In this document: positions 61,201-64,000 of the stretch, piece by piece
How positions within the stretch are numbered: position 1 is the first letter of the stretch
Layout of the letters: the number at the start of each line of letters is the position of its first letter
Source of the DNA: Castanea sativa
Lineage: Eukaryota > Streptophyta > Magnoliopsida > Fagales > Fagaceae
Length of the DNA: 64,000 nucleotides
Direction of reading: 5' to 3'
Assembly (NCBI RefSeq): GCF_040712315.1
Contig: NC_134016.1
Coordinates: forward strand, 25,182,390-25,246,389
The notes under the pieces: model-generated
The model's database searches: none
Told to the model about the DNA's origin: nothing
What the model saw: only the letters and a program-made list of their open reading frames with translations
Position numbers and translations under genes: made by a program

Positions 61201-61727
61201 GTATATTTATAGCAACAACCTTAGTACACACCCAACTTCACTTTATGCTAATTTGTTAACTTATGATGGAAGTAAGATCACTTTTACACGAGCCACTACA
61301 ACTTAGTAATGCACCATTCTCATCTTGACTCATTAGTTGAGTGTGTAACTAGACTATTTTATATACCATCCTTATGTCTAAAAAAAAGTCTCATAGTTCC
61401 AAATATTATTTTCGATTTTTTTTTGGTAAATATTTGGTAGGTTTGAATTTAAGACAATACTCAAGATGCATATCTAACCTAACGACTTGTGCCAGAACCC
61501 TAATGCTCCTATAGCTTCAATTTTTTCTGTTCCCATACTTGGGATGTCAACAAATCCAAAAACAGAGAAGCTCGCCAAACACACATAATTCTTTTTTCCT
61601 CTCCTTTTGGACTCCTTTAAACTTACCACATAGACCAGGGAATTTTTTCCCCCTTCTGTCACTCTTTTTTTTTTTTTTTTCCTCATTGTCTACACTGTTA
61701 TAAACTTAAAATACAACAGCGTACAAG
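60872..61727. other. 3' flank of the potassium transporter gene
   Basis: AT-rich with an (AT)n run at 61147-61197. The transporter's 3' UTR must lie next to 61727 on the - strand. The polyadenylation site is not fixed. Confidence 0.4.
61147..61197. repeat. (AT)n microsatellite
   Basis: About 50 bp of AT repeat. Confidence 0.95.
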
Positions 61728-64000
61728 TTATATGGTATAGACCATACCAACCTCTACTAGAGCAGCATGAGGAATGTTCAGGGCCACTGGAGGTTGTCGG
61801 CAGTTTTTATCACAAAAAATATAAGTCTTGATCAGGAATCGCTTTAGAAAGTTTGAGCCTTCACGCACTATTAAATGTGACTGGCCTAGGAAATATGCAG
61901 TACCACTCTCCCTGGCATCAATTAGTTCTTGTAGCTCATCCCTGACAGATACCCGCATTTGAGGACAATTTTGAGGCAACATGAATCTGACCTTTTTCTT
62001 TACAGGAACAGAAATTTTATCCAATGGACTTATCTGAGAGTCATTGTTTGCAAAGCTATCAGAACCAACAGTTGAGTCAGTATCATGTAGCGGAATCAAA
62101 ACATTTTGTCCTGGCAATGGCTTTCCAACAACAACCATTCTTCCTTCGGGAGACGTCAAGGATTCGAAATCACTTTCTTCCATGGAAATGAATTCTCCAA
62201 TTGAACGAATGATCTCTTCCTCGAAGTCATCTGTATCCCTAATGTGATCACAGTACCCATGTCTAACAATGCAACGATAAATTCTATAATCTTTAGGTCC
62301 TACCCTGCCTATAAGATACCTTCGACTTGGGGGAACATGAGGCTCAGCTAGAGACTTGAAGGAAACGAAAATGAGCACCTGATGAAATGCAGGTAGATTG
62401 GCAATAAAATGTGAGAAGAAAGCTGGGATTCCAGTCACTATATCGGTGTAAATAAAGCCAATTCCAGGTATCCTAGAAACTCCAAGGCCAGGACCAAGTT
62501 CTGTAAGCCACTCTGTGGATACCTTGTTTTGTAAATCATACTCGTATTTCTTCACAGTTCCATAATGCCATGCAAGCATTAATGTCAATGACAATGCCAG
62601 AAGGACAACCAGATACCAGGCTCCTTTGTGAAAATTCAGCATACAAGCTGACAGATATATGCTCTCAACAAAGCCAAAGAATATCAGAAAACATGCAGAT
62701 AGAAAAAAATTCTTCTCCCAGTACAGAGCAATTACAAGAGACATCAGACAAGTTGTTATAAGCATTCCAGAAATTACAGCCAAACCTGTGAGATATAAGT
62801 TGAGAAAATTTCAGGAGTTATTCTAGAACTAAACAACTATTTCAATTTTCAATTTTCATCTTACATTTATATTTTGGTCACTTTTTTGTAAATGTTTTTT
62901 ATCAACTTTTCTTTGACAATCCTCTTGACCATGTCATTACTCATTAGTTCCAAATTGTTCCAGTAATAAATTTTTTTCCTATATATTAAAATTATAATCA
63001 CTTTAATTGTCTTCTTGAAAAATCATGGGATATTGTTAGGAACGTGTACCTGTTGCATTACCAATTCTCACAATATCATGGAAACCAATTGTGACTGTGA
63101 GGCTGAGAATCATCAATAACCAGTTGACATCTGGAATGTAAACTTGCCCATGTATCTTATCTGATGTATGAATAACTTGGGCTCTGGGAAAACAATTTAG
63201 TGCCAGGCACTGGTTTATGATGGAGAAACTGGCTGTTATGGTTGCTTGACTTCCAACAACTGAGGCAAATAGGGATAATACACTAAAGAAATGGCGAATA
63301 GGCCCTGGACTTGCAAAGTGCTCCCGTGCATTAGAAATACAATTTGCAGATAAAGAAACCACAGTAAAAAATGAAAGCAAAGTAAACAACTTACGAGGTA
63401 CAGATTCAGTGAGATTATTAAAATCTTCAACATGCAAGTTTTTGGACATATATGCAGCCTGACCCGCATAGCATGAAATAAGAACTGGATAAATCAAGCA
63501 AACAAAAGCAACCTGCAGCAGAGGCATCGTCCACAAGTTCTTTATAACTCTGATGTATAGATCCTAACAGTGGGGAGGGGAAAAAAAACAAGAAAAAGAA
63601 AAGAAAAGAAAAGGAGAGCTGTATTGAATACCTTGATTGATTTCTTTGAGAAATGGCCGAGATCTGCAAAAATGGCCTCTGATCCTGCAAAAGTAGGACA
63701 TCTGTGAAGCAACCAAAAAAACTTCTAATAAAGAAATAAGCACATTTTTCTGTTACCAATATTAATAATTAACACTATGAGAACATAACTAAAGAAATGA
63801 CCTGCTACACATAGAATGATGCTGCCTAATGATCTCCAACTATCAATGTCAGTATTTCTCACAAATCTGTACAGGTATACTGGGGAGATCGCATGGATGA
63901 TTTGTTTGTTCCAGTAAAAGATGTTATATATGCCCACTCCACCGATAAATAGAAGCCAAATAATGATAATTGGAGCAAACATAAATCCAATCTTATGAGT
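61728..64000 (-). CDS. HAK/KUP/KT potassium transporter (3' part of gene)
   Basis: HAK/KUP proteins are membrane K+/H+ symporters for potassium uptake and transport. Four exons are visible on the - strand: 64000-63802 (continues outside), 63684-63632, 63512-63050 and 62785-61728. All have GT/AG borders and matching phases, giving 590 residues and a TGA or similar stop at 61728. Motifs: IGGVGIYNIFYWN, the exon SEAIFADLGHFSKKSIK, YAGQAAYMSK, VGSQATITASFSIINQC, HGQVYIPDVNWLLMILSL, AWHYGTVKKYEYDLQNKVS, GIGFIYTDIVTGIPAFFSHF and the end ALNIPHAALVEVGMVYTI. Several hydrophobic helices precede a long cytosolic C-terminal domain with an acidic/Ser-rich insert (about 62220-62000). The C-terminal end resembles HAK5-type cluster I members, but that is an impression. 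No frame damage is seen. The first exons lie beyond the window. Confidence 0.92.

Noticed and set aside
1..64000. CRISPR array, operon-like defence system or bacterial insertion
   Set aside because: Introns, plant LINEs/SINEs and plant gene families throughout. The regular repeats are tandem arrays inside transposons, with no spacers or cas-like genes.

Overview
The window looks like nuclear DNA of a dicot plant, probably a woody species. It is AT-rich, has spliced plant-type genes with long introns, and is mostly transposable elements nested in one another. A Fagales-like origin is only an impression from the repeat families and cannot be proven here.

Three host genes can be supported. (1) The 3' part of a PIG-F gene (GPI-anchor biosynthesis) lies on the + strand at 111-6293, with five exons visible and its 5' end outside the window. 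A 5'-truncated L1 LINE and a tRNA-derived SINE sit in its introns. (2) A small intronless gene on the - strand at 21001-21315 encodes a secreted glycine-rich protein with a GPI-anchor-like tail. (3) The 3' part of a HAK/KUP/KT potassium transporter gene lies on the - strand at 61728-64000, with four exons visible and its 5' end outside the window. There is also one orphan B3-domain exon (13442-13577), probably a pseudogene fragment.

Layout: 1-6.3 kb PIG-F; 6.7-8.2 kb degraded Ty1/copia pol; 8.3-13.4 kb AT-rich DNA with MITE-like and LTR-like pieces; 14.3-15.5 kb a precise solo LTR (TSD CCCAG); 15.5-22.4 kb AT-rich DNA with a diverged internal duplication, two Helitron-like 3' hairpins and the small glycine-rich gene; 22451-38640 a 16.2-kb Tat-like Ty3/gypsy element on the - strand (TSD ATGGT), one LTR of which carries a 3.7-kb CACTA element (TSD TTG); 38847-43256 a hAT element with an 8-bp TSD and a broken transposase; 45599-48734 a hAT-type non-autonomous element (8-bp TSD with one mismatch) containing a 2.3-kb solo LTR (TSD TAATA); 49226-55006 a near full-length plant L1 LINE on the - strand with an open ORF1 and a broken ORF2; 55853-56011 a tRNA-derived SINE; 57249-59035 another solo LTR (TSD ATTGT); 60443-60871 a MITE; 61.7-64 kb the potassium transporter.

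I found no operon-like, CRISPR, defence or otherwise clearly new system. The most unusual observations are several 15-38 bp insertions flanked by target-site duplications that look like LINE/SINE tails alone, an L1-like tail motif (CTTATC/CTTATT before the A-run) shared by LINEs, a SINE and these mini-insertions, three internal tandem arrays in the Tat-like element, and a GC-rich palindromic array inside the CACTA element.
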